64,000 nucleotides of DNA from Sphingobacterium lumbrici (lineage in GTDB: Bacteria; Bacteroidota; Bacteroidia; Sphingobacteriales; Sphingobacteriaceae). The notes under the pieces were generated by a model. It was not told the origin of the DNA. It did not search any database and saw only the letters and a list, made by a program, of their open reading frames with translations. The DNA is taken from the NCBI RefSeq assembly GCF_006476045.1, contig NZ_SRZY01000029.1, positions 124,001 to 188,000 of the forward strand, in the 5' to 3' direction. Made by a program: the position numbers and the translations under genes. Below, in pieces: positions 18,187-27,480 of the stretch (positions within the stretch are counted from its first letter, which is position 1; every line of letters begins with the position of its first letter).

Positions 18187-18507
18187 CTACGACAATTGCT
18201 TGTCTAGCTTTTCTACCAATACAGATTTAGGCACCGCTCCGATTTGCTTATCTACAATCTCACCATTTTTGAAAAACAATAATGCAGGAATGTTTCTGAT
18301 CCCAAAGCGCACAGAAATATCCGGATTATTATCCACATTAACTTTTCCTACCACTGCTTTGCCTTCATACTCATTTGCAATTTCGTCAACCAATGGCCCT
18401 ACCATACGACATGGTCCACACCATTCAGCCCAAAAGTCAATTAGTACGGGTTTATCTGATTTTAATACAACTTCTTCAAAGTTGCTATCTGTAATTTCTA
18501 ATGCCAT
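18187..18507 (-). CDS. trxA: Thioredoxin
   Basis: 106 aa. Active site WAEWCGPCRM (Cys at 31 and 34), cis-Pro in RNIPALLFF, single thioredoxin fold, no signal peptide, so cytosolic. It reduces disulfides in ribonucleotide reductase, peroxiredoxins and others with electrons from thioredoxin reductase. It has its own promoter and shares a palindromic terminator with the facing gene. Confidence 0.97.
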   Translation of the reverse strand: MALEITDSNFEEVVLKSDKPVLIDFWAEWCGPCRMVGPLVDEIANEYEGKAVVGKVNVDNNPDISVRFGIRNIPALLFFKNGEIVDKQIGAVPKSVLVEKLDKQLS

Positions 18508-18544
18508 AATATACTCTCTTTTTAAAATTGATCAAACTTATGTA

Positions 18545-18552
18545 CAAATATA
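18545..18552 (-). promoter_or_regulatory. -7 box TATATTTG for trxA
   Basis: Minus-strand TATATTTG, predicted transcript start near 18540, about 33 nt before the trxA ATG at 18507. Confidence 0.55.
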
Positions 18553-18604
18553 AATAAATCCAGACAAATGAATTCTAATCGCGATGTAAAATATCTAAAC
18601 CTTA

Positions 18605-21600
18605 TCAATTTAATCTATAATTGACCCCCTCCATCTCCTCCAAGCCGTCTAGTAGTTCGTTAGTAATATGTATTTTTGTTGTCTTGGCTGGCATCTCTAC
18701 TACAAATTCGTCCTGAACATCCATTACTTTAAACTTCAACTGGCAGTTAGCGGGGTTGGCTTCGTCGATAGTAGACTGCACCAGATTGTTGATTTCGTTT
18801 ACCATCTCATTATTCAATTTATGCAATGCGATCTGAATGGTGAAACTCTTCGCCAACTTGTCACGGAGATCAGATAATAACTGAATACCCTTTAACTCGA
18901 ATCCCCAATTCCCAACCTGTTTAAAGCGTTCCTGAACCAAACCCCTTATCTGCACAAAATAACCTTCCTGCAGGTAACCTTTAAATTTGACGTAGTCTTC
19001 TCCAAAGACGGCAATTTCATAGGAATCGTAATAATCTTCAAGAATAAAAGAACCAAATGGTTTGCCAGATTTAGCTACTTTGTGGGCTGCACTGGCAATA
19101 ATACCCCCAATGATAACTTCTTTATTCTTGATCCGGTTGAAATCCAATAATACCTCTTGTTCAACCTCAGAGGCTTTCACCTTATTAATAAGCTGCAAAT
19201 CAGTCACATTATTCTGACAGAAATGTTTAATTTCAAACTTATAATTGTCCAATGGATGGCTAGTCAAATAAATTCCGATAACATCCTTTTCGTATTTCAA
19301 TTTTTCGATCAAGCCCCATTGTGGACAAGGTGTCAAAATAGGTTCCGGCAAGTCGGCCGCCGCTCCTCCACCAAACAAACTGGCCTGCGCCGACTGCTCA
19401 TTTTCTTTGAAACGCTGACCAAATTTCACTGCTTTTTCTATACCCGTCGAACCATCTCCGTCCCTAAAGAAATATTGTGCACGGTGGGTATCGGTAAATC
19501 CGTCAAATCCACCTCCATAGGCTAGGCTTTCGAAGGCTTTTTTATTCGCTGCACGAAGATCAATCCGTTTAGCAAAATCAAAGATCGATTTGTACGGACT
19601 TGTCGCCCTAGTCTGTACGATAGTATCTACCGCCCCTGCTCCAACACCTTTTACGGCCCCTATTCCAAATCGTATCGCACCTTGCTCATTTACCGTAAAT
19701 TTGTAGTGAGATTCATTTACATCGGGGCCCAGCACCTGTAATCCCATCCTTTTACATTCTTCCATAAAAAATGTAACCTGCTTGATATCATTCATATTAT
19801 TTGAAAGTACCGCAGCCATATATTCTGCCGGATAATGGGCTTTCAGATACGCAGTTTGATAAGCGACCCACGCATAGCAGGTAGAGTGAGATTTATTGAA
19901 CGCATACGAAGCAAAGGCTTCCCAGTCTGTCCAGATCTTTTCCAATACTTTTGGACTATGCCCTTTCTCCGCTGCTTGCTCAACGAATTTGGGTTTCATC
20001 TTATCCAACACCGCTTTTTGCTTCTTTCCCATCGCTTTCCGCAACACATCGGCATCACCCTTTGAAAAGCCTGCTAATTTTTGAGACAAAAGCATTACCT
20101 GTTCTTGATATACCGTGATCCCATAAGTTTCTTTCAAGTACTCTTCACATGCGTCTAAATCGTAGATGATTGGCTCTATCCCATGTTTACGTTTAATGAA
20201 AGATGGAATATATTCAATAGGCCCCGGGCGATACAGCGCGTTCATCGCTATTAAATCGGCAAATACCGTAGGTTTTAATTCCTTCATGTATTTTTGCATA
20301 CCCGGGGATTCGTATTGGAATACACCTATCGTCTCTCCTCTTTGAAATAACTCATAGGTCAATAAATCATCAATCGGGAATTCATCCGGATTCAATTCTA
20401 CACCATGTCTCAGTTTCACATTCGTAACCGTATCTTTAATAAGAGTCAATGTCTTCAGCCCCAAAAAGTCCATTTTCAACAAACCTGCACTTTCTACAAC
20501 CGAGTTATCAAACTGAGTGACATATAAATCTGAATCTTTGGCAAGCGATACGGGCACGAAATTGGTGATGTCGCTCGGTGTAATAATCACTCCGCAGGCA
20601 TGGATCCCCGTATTACGCATTGAGCCTTCCAACACCCTAGCTTGTTTGATGGTCTCGGCTTCCAAACCTGCACCTTCTGCAATTGACTTCAATTTGTTGA
20701 CCGCCTCTAATTCTTCCGAGCGTAGTACTTCCTTAAGTGCTTTTTCTTCCATGGAGAAAATTTTACTCAGTTTGAGATTCGGAATAAGCTTGGCAATTTC
20801 GTTGGAATCTTGTAAAGGCAAGTCCAATACACGTGCCGTATCTTTAATGGAAGATTTAGCCGCCATGGTACCGTAGGTAATGATCTGCGCAACCTGAGAT
20901 GCACCGTATTTATCAATCACGTACTGCATTACTTTTCCACGGCCTTCATCATCAAAATCGATATCTATATCGGGCATGGATACACGATCGGGGTTTAAGA
21001 ACCGTTCAAAAAGTAAATCATATTGAATAGGATCCAGATTGGTAATACCTAAGCAATAGGCTACCGCGGAACCTGCTGCAGATCCACGACCAGGCCCAAC
21101 TGAGACACCCATACTTCTAGCAGCAGCTATAAAATCCTGCACAATCAAGAAATATCCGGGATACCCTGTACGTTCGATTGTCGCGAGCTCAAAGTCTAAT
21201 CTTTCCCGAATTTCTTCGGTTATCTTTGGGTATCGTTTTTCGGCACCGACATAGGTTAAATGTTTTAAAAAAGCGTTCTCTCCGCGCTTACCGCCATCTT
21301 CATTATCCTCGGCATGCTGAAATTCTTCGGGGATTTCAAATTTAGGAAGCAAAACATCGCGATTCAGCGCATAGATTTCAATCTTTGCCAATATATCCTG
21401 TAGGTTAAAAATCGCCTCAGGCAAATCTGCAAAAGCCTTTTTCATTTCATCCGGAGATTTGAAATAGTACTCTTGATTAGGCATTCCAAAACGAAATCCA
21501 CGACCTCGTCCTACAGGAGTAGTCAGCTTTTCGCCATCCTTCACACACAGTAAAATATCATGAGCGTGCGCATCGGCTTTGTTTAAATAGTATGTATTGT

Positions 21601-23023
21601 TTGTTGCAACGAGCTTTACCTCATGTTTTCTTGCAAGTTGGATTAAAGATTGGTTTACCCGATCTTCATCTTCTTGCCCATGCCGCATGACTTCCATATA
21701 GAAATCTTCACCAAACAAGTTTTTCCACCAGATCAAAGCCTCTTCTGCCTGATTTTCACCTATATTAAGAATTTTATTAGGAACTTCCCCCTGTAAATTT
21801 CCAGACAAGACGATGATATCCTCTTTATATCGTTCTACCGTCTCTTTGTCGATACGCGGCACATAATAAAACCCTTCGGTATAGGCTACCGAAGCCATTT
21901 TGGCTAAGTTATGATAACCATTCTTATTCTTCGCCAGCATAACAATCTGGTATCCATTATCTTTACGAGATTTATCCTTTCGATTTTCACAGACATAAAA
22001 CTCGCATCCTACTATCGGCTTTATAATCTGCTCGGATGGTTGCTTCCCCGCTTCGATCTGCTCTTGATTCCTAGCTTCGACCTCTTTGTTATGACCAATC
22101 ACTTTACTTACAAAATGAAAAGCTCCCATCATATTTCCGTGATCTGTAAGCGCTACAGCAGGCATATTATACTTTGATGCAGCGGACACCAATCCGCCGA
22201 TTGAGATTGTTGATTGTAACACCGAGAATTGAGAATGATTATGTAAATGCGCAAATACAGCGTCTTTTAAAGCTTCCGCTGCTTCACGATCTACAACATG
22301 AGTTACATCTTCTTTCTTTTTACTTCTTATTGCGTCGGAAGCCGCTTTGAGATTGATATGCTGTAACCCAACAGTCGGGATTACGTCTGGATTTTCTCTT
22401 CGGAATTCAATAAAATATCCCGTATCTACCTGAAGTTCTTCAGATGTGAATACTTCCCGACGTACAAGCTCAAAAAAACAGCGTGTAGTCGCTTCCACAT
22501 CGGCGGTCGCATTGTGTGCTTCGGCAAAAGGCACTCCAAATAAATACGAATGGAGTTCGGTTAAGTTAGGTAACTTATATCTTCCGCCACGACCTCCCGG
22601 AAGTTGGAGCAACTCTGCGGTAACTTCCGTACAGGTATCCAATATTGGTTTATCATTCAATGTTGTTTTTACCCCATAACGATAATATTCTGACCCCATA
22701 ATATTGAGGTCGAAACCGATATTCTGACCGACTACAAACTTGGCTTTAGCTAAAGCTATATTGAATTTATCCAATACCTCTACCAACGGCACACCTTGTT
22801 CTATCGCTAATTCTGTAGAAATACCGTGAATTTTTTCGGAATCGTAGGGAATATTGAACCCATCGGGCTTAATTAAATAATCCTGATGCTCGATCAGATT
22901 ACCCATTTCATCATGCAGTTGCCACGCTATTTGAATACAGCGAGGCCAATTATCCGTATCTGTAATCGGTGCGTCCCAGCGTTTTGGCAGCCCTGTTGTT
23001 TCCGTATCAAATATTATATACAT
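18605..23023 (-). CDS. dnaE: DNA polymerase III alpha subunit with fused N-terminal 3'-5' exonuclease domain
   Basis: 1472 aa, longer than the 1160-aa E. coli DnaE. The first 190 residues are a DEDDh exonuclease domain (IIFDTETTGLP, GQNIGFDLNIMG, HNATADVEATT), which elsewhere is the separate epsilon subunit. The PHP domain follows (FAHLHNHSQFSVLQSTISIG, LTDHGNMMGAFHF). Polymerase catalytic residues are in GPGRGSAAGS and MPDIDIDFDDEGR. After that come the fingers (YNKSHSTCYAWVAYQTAYLK from a longer stretch), helix-hairpin-helix, OB-fold and C-terminal domains. It is the replicative polymerase with in-cis proofreading. This exonuclease-DnaE arrangement is the one I associate with Bacteroidota, so it is a taxonomic marker rather than an anomaly. 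Confidence 0.96.
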   Translation of the reverse strand: MYIIFDTETTGLPKRWDAPITDTDNWPRCIQIAWQLHDEMGNLIEHQDYLIKPDGFNIPYDSEKIHGISTELAIEQGVPLVEVLDKFNIALAKAKFVVGQNIGFDLNIMGSEYYRYGVKTTLNDKPILDTCTEVTAELLQLPGGRGGRYKLPNLTELHSYLFGVPFAEAHNATADVEATTRCFFELVRREVFTSEELQVDTGYFIEFRRENPDVIPTVGLQHINLKAASDAIRSKKKEDVTHVVDREAAEALKDAVFAHLHNHSQFSVLQSTISIGGLVSAASKYNMPAVALTDHGNMMGAFHFVSKVIGHNKEVEARNQEQIEAGKQPSEQIIKPIVGCEFYVCENRKDKSRKDNGYQIVMLAKNKNGYHNLAKMASVAYTEGFYYVPRIDKETVERYKEDIIVLSGNLQGEVPNKILNIGENQAEEALIWWKNLFGEDFYMEVMRHGQEDEDRVNQSLIQLARKHEVKLVATNNTYYLNKADAHAHDILLCVKDGEKLTTPVGRGRGFRFGMPNQEYYFKSPDEMKKAFADLPEAIFNLQDILAKIEIYALNRDVLLPKFEIPEEFQHAEDNEDGGKRGENAFLKHLTYVGAEKRYPKITEEIRERLDFELATIERTGYPGYFLIVQDFIAAARSMGVSVGPGRGSAAGSAVAYCLGITNLDPIQYDLLFERFLNPDRVSMPDIDIDFDDEGRGKVMQYVIDKYGASQVAQIITYGTMAAKSSIKDTARVLDLPLQDSNEIAKLIPNLKLSKIFSMEEKALKEVLRSEELEAVNKLKSIAEGAGLEAETIKQARVLEGSMRNTGIHACGVIITPSDITNFVPVSLAKDSDLYVTQFDNSVVESAGLLKMDFLGLKTLTLIKDTVTNVKLRHGVELNPDEFPIDDLLTYELFQRGETIGVFQYESPGMQKYMKELKPTVFADLIAMNALYRPGPIEYIPSFIKRKHGIEPIIYDLDACEEYLKETYGITVYQEQVMLLSQKLAGFSKGDADVLRKAMGKKQKAVLDKMKPKFVEQAAEKGHSPKVLEKIWTDWEAFASYAFNKSHSTCYAWVAYQTAYLKAHYPAEYMAAVLSNNMNDIKQVTFFMEECKRMGLQVLGPDVNESHYKFTVNEQGAIRFGIGAVKGVGAGAVDTIVQTRATSPYKSIFDFAKRIDLRAANKKAFESLAYGGGFDGFTDTHRAQYFFRDGDGSTGIEKAVKFGQRFKENEQSAQASLFGGGAAADLPEPILTPCPQWGLIEKLKYEKDVIGIYLTSHPLDNYKFEIKHFCQNNVTDLQLINKVKASEVEQEVLLDFNRIKNKEVIIGGIIASAAHKVAKSGKPFGSFILEDYYDSYEIAVFGEDYVKFKGYLQEGYFVQIRGLVQERFKQVGNWGFELKGIQLLSDLRDKLAKSFTIQIALHKLNNEMVNEINNLVQSTIDEANPANCQLKFKVMDVQDEFVVEMPAKTTKIHITNELLDGLEEMEGVNYRLN

Positions 23024-23045
23024 GCATTCTTTCTTTTATCGAAAA

Positions 23046-23053
23046 CAAATTTA
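23046..23053 (-). promoter_or_regulatory. -7 box TAAATTTG for dnaE
   Basis: Minus-strand TAAATTTG; predicted transcript start near 23041, about 18 nt before the ATG at 23023. Confidence 0.5.
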
Positions 23054-23154
23054 ATGAATATAATTAAGTCGTTTTCCACATTATTATCACAATCTGTAGT
23101 GACGTTGATAATGTGGATTATATTTATTATTTTAGAACAACTATAATAAAAATT

Positions 23155-23388
23155 ATGAATGTATTTATAAATCTCGGAAGCCAAGAAATTGTATTATTAC
23201 TCGTGCTAGGAATAGTGTGGATTATTCCTTTTGCGCTGATCATCTATACACTAATAGATCTCTTCAAAAGGGATTTCACGAATAAATCTATGGAGCGGAT
23301 TTTAATTATATTTTTAATCGCTTTCGTCCCTATATTAGGATCACTAATCTACTTATTGGGACTTAGAAAAGAGTATCCGCTGAAATAA
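23155..23388 (+). CDS. Small two-helix membrane protein, PLDc_N-like
   Basis: 77 aa from the ATG at 23155. Two hydrophobic helices (about 10-35, IVLLLVLGIVWIIPFALIIY, and 48-70, ILIIFLIAFVPILGSLIYLL) are joined by a basic-acidic linker (LIDLFKRDFTNKSMER). This is the pattern of the PLDc_N family (the membrane-anchor part of cardiolipin synthases, found alone in many small proteins). Function is unknown. Confidence 0.72.
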   Translation: MNVFINLGSQEIVLLLVLGIVWIIPFALIIYTLIDLFKRDFTNKSMERILIIFLIAFVPILGSLIYLLGLRKEYPLK

Positions 23389-23488
23389 AACCTACGTGTC
23401 CCTTAAACATCAAAAGCTATGAAACACACATGAAGGTTCTTGATGTACCTGTACACAGGCGCTTTTATACAGACACTTTCCTAAAAAA

Positions 23489-23527
23489 AAACAAGCAGCA
23501 ACATATTGAACATGTTGCTGCTTGTTT
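23489..23527. terminator. Hairpin terminator, 16-bp perfect stem
   Basis: AAACAAGCAGCAACAT at 23489-23504 pairs with 23512-23527; 7-nt loop; A-run before and T-rich after. It serves the small membrane protein gene and the convergent OmpA-type gene. Confidence 0.85.
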
Positions 23528-23552
23528 ATAAATTTTTTCTTCCGATGTCTAT

Positions 23553-24065
23553 CTAGTCCAGAATAACCACTTCTACTCTTCTATTCTGTTGTCTGCCTTC
23601 CGGGGTTTTGTTATCACCTACCGGCTTGGTTTGTCCCAGGCCTTTAATTGAAATCCGTGAAGCGGAAATACCTGAATCTTCTAAAAAATTCTTCACAGAA
23701 GTTGCTCTTTTTTCGGATAGCCATTGATTATACCCCGCTTCACCTGTAGCGTCAGTATGTCCATCTACCCTTATTTTTTTCTTACTGTCTTCTTTTAAGA
23801 TCTTAGCTAATTTACTGATTTCGACTTTCGCTTTATCCGTTAAATACGAAGAATTAGATGGGAATAATAAGTCAGAGGATAACGTAAACTTAATTCCCTC
23901 GTTGATACGTGCTGCATCGTCAAATTCTGATTTCACATTTTTTAAACCATCATCTGTACCGTCTTTTGAAATAACTGCTCCTGGCAATGCTGTTATTTTT
24001 TGTTGCTTACAGCCAGTAAATCCTAAGGTGATGGCTGCAACAGATAATAAAAGTACTTTATTCAT
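23553..24065 (-). CDS. OmpA-family peptidoglycan-binding lipoprotein
   Basis: 170 aa from the ATG at 24065, which gives a lipoprotein signal (MNKVLLLSVAAITLGFTGC-KQQ). After a linker the OmpA C-terminal domain runs from about 60 to the end, with the meso-DAP/peptidoglycan binding residues in VDGHTDATGEAGYNQWLSEK and NRRVEVVIL. It tethers the outer membrane to peptidoglycan (Pal-like). Confidence 0.93.
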   Translation of the reverse strand: MNKVLLLSVAAITLGFTGCKQQKITALPGAVISKDGTDDGLKNVKSEFDDAARINEGIKFTLSSDLLFPSNSSYLTDKAKVEISKLAKILKEDSKKKIRVDGHTDATGEAGYNQWLSEKRATSVKNFLEDSGISASRISIKGLGQTKPVGDNKTPEGRQQNRRVEVVILD

Positions 24066-24112
24066 ATACATTATGATCATTAATCCGCATAAAGATAAAC
24101 GAATCTTTTAAA

Positions 24113-26320
24113 TTATTCATTAACCGGTTCAAGATTTATGGCAAATAAACTTTCGCGTACGGCTTTTAATTCAGGAATTTGTGCATATAATTTCCAGATC
24201 AAACCCGAACGATAATTTTCCAAAGCAATGGATAATGTAGATTGATTGGTAGCCAAATATTCATCCGAGACGTCATCATTACGCAGGTCCAACCAAGATC
24301 TAAATCCATATTCTGTAAACAGCACATTTCCATATTGATGATAGAGTGCTAAAACTGCCTGCAATCCGACCTCTTTATCCACAAAAATAGATGAAGGTGC
24401 GATAGACGGATTTATGCGATAATTACCTATACTATCACGGTGTTGATAAAACCCCCATATATCGCTATCGGTGGAACCTACCCCCATTTCATTGTCACGC
24501 CGCTTTACAAAATGGACGTAAGAATTCAGTACTTCTTTAAAATCAAGAACCGTATCCTGTACAAGGTCGGGTGATACCGTCAAAAAGGTCTTATACAGTT
24601 CCATCAAGCTTCGATTATATTCTCCGAGTTTGAGTGGACTACCATACAAAAGCGTATCTTTCAAAATTGATGTTTGAATAAATGTGTCTATTAAGGTCAC
24701 CAATTTTTGATTTTCTGACAACAAGAGGGTATCTGAAGCTAAACTATCTGCATGTATATCTACCTCACCCTCTTCTATCGGATCAGGTTTATAAGAACTA
24801 TAATTGTGATACACTGCATTGTAATAACTTGTTAATGGCAACGGAAATTTGGGAGCCGCCATTGCTAAAAAATAGGTATTGATCGATTCATTAATACCAT
24901 GCAGTGTAAGTTGCAACGGCGTATTTAGATCCCCGGCCGCTGGCAACGAAGATCTCAATATATCATTAGTCCCTTCCAACGTGAGCTCCTGCCAATTAAT
25001 GCCTTCATAAAGTTTAGTAATCCGCTTTCTCAAATCCACTTCTTCTACCGAATCGCCTGAAAAATATTCCCGTGCAATCAACAGTGCTTCCAGTATATTG
25101 GAAGTGGCCGACACATCATATTGAGGACTATCATTTCGATATTCGGGAACTCCCCCCCTCCCATTAAAATAAGAAGGGAATATACCCTTATTGTTTTGAG
25201 CTTTCAACAGGAAATAGACAATTTTTGATATCCGTCCATACACCGCTTGCCGCGAAATAAACTTACGTTCAGCTCCAATCAGTAATGAAATAATAGCCCC
25301 TCCCGTTTCTTTTGTAGATACAACGGCTTTATCTTTCATCCGGAAAGGCATATACATCCCACTGTTAACATCATAGTTTTCTACAAAATAATTGACATGC
25401 GCCAATTGAATCAAATCCAACAATTGACTCTCTTTCAACTCTTTGGCCATAATTTCCTTTACCGCGGAGAATGGTGATTCTTGATAATTGTAATCAACCC
25501 AAGCGATTTTGTAATAGTATTTTCTACCCAAAATCGGCACCATATCCAAACAAGACTGCATTTGAACCGGGCGTATTCCAATTGGCTTAAAATTTTCTCC
25601 ATCTTCTGAACGATAGATTTTAATGTAATGTATACTTGGTGTCAGGGGCAATTGCCATTTTAAATGTACCTGCCTGTCGTAAGGAACAGCATCAGTAAGG
25701 ATTGCCGGTGAAGACAATTTTACCTGCGGGTAATTCTTTGCCAAAAATTCGATCTGATCGATAAAAATATGCTGTAAGCGATTAGAGCTTTTGTGTTGTT
25801 GAAATCCAATAGCTCCAATGGGCTCGTTGAAATTGATATCCCGAATAGCACTTATCGGAATCTTCACCTGAACCCATTTATTAACCTCATAATCGATAAT
25901 AAACTTTTCGAGTGAAAATGACATAGAGGTGCTATTGGGTTGTTTTACATATAGCTTTGGTAAATCTTCCACCCCTGTTTCCGTACTTTTTACAAAAATT
26001 CGAATGCTTAAAAAATCATCATTATCAAACTTGTAGTGATATTTTTGACGGCTGTATTTAATTTCAGCTTTCCAATTCCCCTCTTCTGCCGAAATATATT
26101 TCAACGATAAGGCATTACCGGGTGTAAAAAAGAGTGTGTCGGATACCAACAAATGATGGTTTACATTTTCTACCCAACTCTTTCCACTATAATTTATCGT
26201 ACTTTTTGCATAAACACCCTTTACCAGACTATTGTCAAAAATGACTTCGGGATAGGTATTTGCCACAAGGAATGTAGGCACAAACACAATAAACGAAAAT
26301 AACAATTTAAAAATCTTCAT
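24113..26320 (-). CDS. Large exported multidomain protein, possibly glycoside hydrolase-like
   Basis: 735 aa from the ATG at 26320, with a signal peptide (MKIFKLLFSFIVFVPTFLVA). Residues about 20-210 look like a β-sandwich carbohydrate-binding type module. About 215-305 is a fibronectin III-like module (VHLKWQLPLTPSIHYIKIYR). From about 320 to the end the protein is helical, as in (α/α)6-toroid enzymes ('glucoamylase family', GH144-like), with VSTKETGGAIISLLIGAERK, PQYDVSATSNILEALLIA and VDKEVGLQAVLALYHQYG. The catalytic acids could not be placed, so enzymatic function is uncertain. It is monocistronic upstream of the OmpA-type gene (47-bp gap). Confidence 0.65.
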   Translation of the reverse strand: MKIFKLLFSFIVFVPTFLVANTYPEVIFDNSLVKGVYAKSTINYSGKSWVENVNHHLLVSDTLFFTPGNALSLKYISAEEGNWKAEIKYSRQKYHYKFDNDDFLSIRIFVKSTETGVEDLPKLYVKQPNSTSMSFSLEKFIIDYEVNKWVQVKIPISAIRDINFNEPIGAIGFQQHKSSNRLQHIFIDQIEFLAKNYPQVKLSSPAILTDAVPYDRQVHLKWQLPLTPSIHYIKIYRSEDGENFKPIGIRPVQMQSCLDMVPILGRKYYYKIAWVDYNYQESPFSAVKEIMAKELKESQLLDLIQLAHVNYFVENYDVNSGMYMPFRMKDKAVVSTKETGGAIISLLIGAERKFISRQAVYGRISKIVYFLLKAQNNKGIFPSYFNGRGGVPEYRNDSPQYDVSATSNILEALLIAREYFSGDSVEEVDLRKRITKLYEGINWQELTLEGTNDILRSSLPAAGDLNTPLQLTLHGINESINTYFLAMAAPKFPLPLTSYYNAVYHNYSSYKPDPIEEGEVDIHADSLASDTLLLSENQKLVTLIDTFIQTSILKDTLLYGSPLKLGEYNRSLMELYKTFLTVSPDLVQDTVLDFKEVLNSYVHFVKRRDNEMGVGSTDSDIWGFYQHRDSIGNYRINPSIAPSSIFVDKEVGLQAVLALYHQYGNVLFTEYGFRSWLDLRNDDVSDEYLATNQSTLSIALENYRSGLIWKLYAQIPELKAVRESLFAINLEPVNE

Positions 26321-26485
26321 ACGATCAAAATGACTCAACGGCAAAAATAGACAAAAACAAGACCAAATTCACTTCAGAATGACATAATAGTGTAGAGATT
26401 AAAAATTAATTTACACAGATTGAGCATTTTATCCTGACATAGCAAAAAATAAATTGCAATAATTTTAGAATTTAATTTTTCTCCC

Positions 26486-26493
26486 TATATTTG
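26486..26493 (+). promoter_or_regulatory. -7 box TATATTTG for the tRNA-Gly/tRNA-Leu unit
   Basis: TATATTTG predicts a transcript start near 26498, 7 nt before the tRNA-Gly gene. Confidence 0.6.
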
Positions 26494-26504
26494 CACCACG
26501 TCAA

Positions 26505-26577
26505 GCGAAAGTAGCTCAGTTGGTAGAGCACAACCTTGCCAAGGTTGGGGTCGCGAGTTCGAATCTCGTCTTTCGCT
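26505..26577 (+). tRNA. tRNA-Gly (anticodon GCC)
   Basis: 73 nt. Acceptor GCGAAAG/CTTTCGC, D-arm GCTC..GAGC, anticodon stem CAACC/GGTTG with loop TTGCCAA, T-arm GCGAG/CTCGT around TTCGAAT. No encoded CCA. It is 5 bp from tRNA-Leu and shares its promoter and terminator. Confidence 0.97.
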
Positions 26578-26582
26578 CAGTT

Positions 26583-26667
26583 GCCTAGGTGGTGGAACTG
26601 GTAGACACGCAGGACTTAAAATCCTGTTCCCGTTAAGGGAGTGCGGGTTCGATTCCCGCCCTAGGTA
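26583..26667 (+). tRNA. tRNA-Leu (anticodon TAA)
   Basis: 85 nt with the long variable arm of type II tRNAs. Acceptor GCCTAGG/CCTAGGT (one G-T pair), anticodon stem CAGGA/TCCTG with loop CTTAAAA, T-arm GCGGG/CCCGC around TTCGATT. No encoded CCA. Confidence 0.96.
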
Positions 26668-26671
26668 CTTT

Positions 26672-26706
26672 AAAAACCTTCTCTATTGAAAATAGAGAAG
26701 GTTTTT
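26672..26706 (+). terminator. Terminator of the tRNA-Gly/tRNA-Leu transcript
   Basis: Perfect 16-bp stem (26672-26687 with 26691-26706), GAA loop, ending in TTTTT. Confidence 0.92.
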
Positions 26707-26746
26707 CTGTTTTAGAGAGTTTTCCAGCTCATAAAATTTTGTGATA

Positions 26747-26767
26747 CCCCCCTTAGCTCAGCCGGTA
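26747..26767 (+). pseudogene. Leftover 5' end of a tRNA gene
   Basis: CCCCCCTTAGCTCAGCCGGTA (20 bases of it match a 5' tRNA pattern) reads as acceptor 5' strand, T8, A9, D-stem GCTC and D-loop AGCCGGTA, but the next bases are not GAGC and no anticodon arm follows. It resembles the first 20 nt of tRNAs that begin GCCCCCTTAGCTCAG. Chance is possible for so short a stretch, but the position 41 bp after two true tRNAs favours a remnant. Confidence 0.5.
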
Positions 26768-26785
26768 TATTCAATGAGATTATAA

Positions 26786-26816
26786 TTGCGTATGATTCCA
26801 AATATCTCTAAGTTTG
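26786..26816 (+). promoter_or_regulatory. Promoter of the HAD gene (TTG, 20 bp, TAAGTTTG)
   Basis: TTG at 26786-26788 and TAAGTTTG at 26809-26816 are spaced 20 bp. The predicted transcript start falls at about 26821, the A of the ATG, which would give a leaderless mRNA. Confidence 0.6.
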
Positions 26817-26820
26817 CGTC

Positions 26821-27480
26821 ATGAATAATTATGCGGTGATCTTTGATATGGACGGTGTAATCGCACATACGAATCCGTACCATGCTAAAGCCTTTGAAGT
26901 CTTCTTCAATAAGCACAAAATTCCTTATAGCGATGTAGAGTTTGAGCATCACATGTATGGCAAACATAATTCATATATTATGAGCCATTTTTTCAAAAAA
27001 CCTATTGTCGGTGAAGAGCTTTTACAACTGGAAAACGAAAAAGAGGGATTATTTAGGGAAATATATAAATCAGAGATAAAATCTATTCCAAATTTTGTAG
27101 CTTTTTTGGAGGATTTGAAAGATGGCGGTTTCAAAACTGGCGTAGCCACTTCCGCTCCGAAGGCCAACATGGACCTTGTTATCGACGGATTGAGTATCCG
27201 TCCGAAAATGGAATCCTTATTGGCTAGTGAAAATGTTACTAAACATAAACCCGACCCTGAAGTGTATTTAACATCCGCTCAAAACTTAGGTGTAGATCCA
27301 AGTCGTTGTGTCATCTTTGAAGATTCGTTTTCTGGAATATCTGCAGCAATTAATGCAAATATGAAAGTTGTGGGTGTATTAAGCTCACATACAAAGGAAC
27401 AACTTCCTCCCTGCAATCTTTACATTCAGGATTACACAGAAATAGATGCTTCAAAAATCTTGGCCCTACTGACGAAATAA
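26821..27480 (+). CDS. HAD-superfamily hydrolase, β-phosphoglucomutase-like
   Basis: 219 aa. Motif I is FDMDGVIAHTNPYH (nucleophile Asp9, acid Asp11), motif II is GVATSAPKAN, motif III Lys is in ENVTKHKPDPEVYL, and motif IV is IFEDSFSGISAA. A helical cap lies between motifs I and II. These enzymes isomerise or dephosphorylate sugar phosphates; the substrate is unknown. The stop codon overlaps the start of the next gene by one base (TAATG). Confidence 0.9.
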   Translation: MNNYAVIFDMDGVIAHTNPYHAKAFEVFFNKHKIPYSDVEFEHHMYGKHNSYIMSHFFKKPIVGEELLQLENEKEGLFREIYKSEIKSIPNFVAFLEDLKDGGFKTGVATSAPKANMDLVIDGLSIRPKMESLLASENVTKHKPDPEVYLTSAQNLGVDPSRCVIFEDSFSGISAAINANMKVVGVLSSHTKEQLPPCNLYIQDYTEIDASKILALLTK

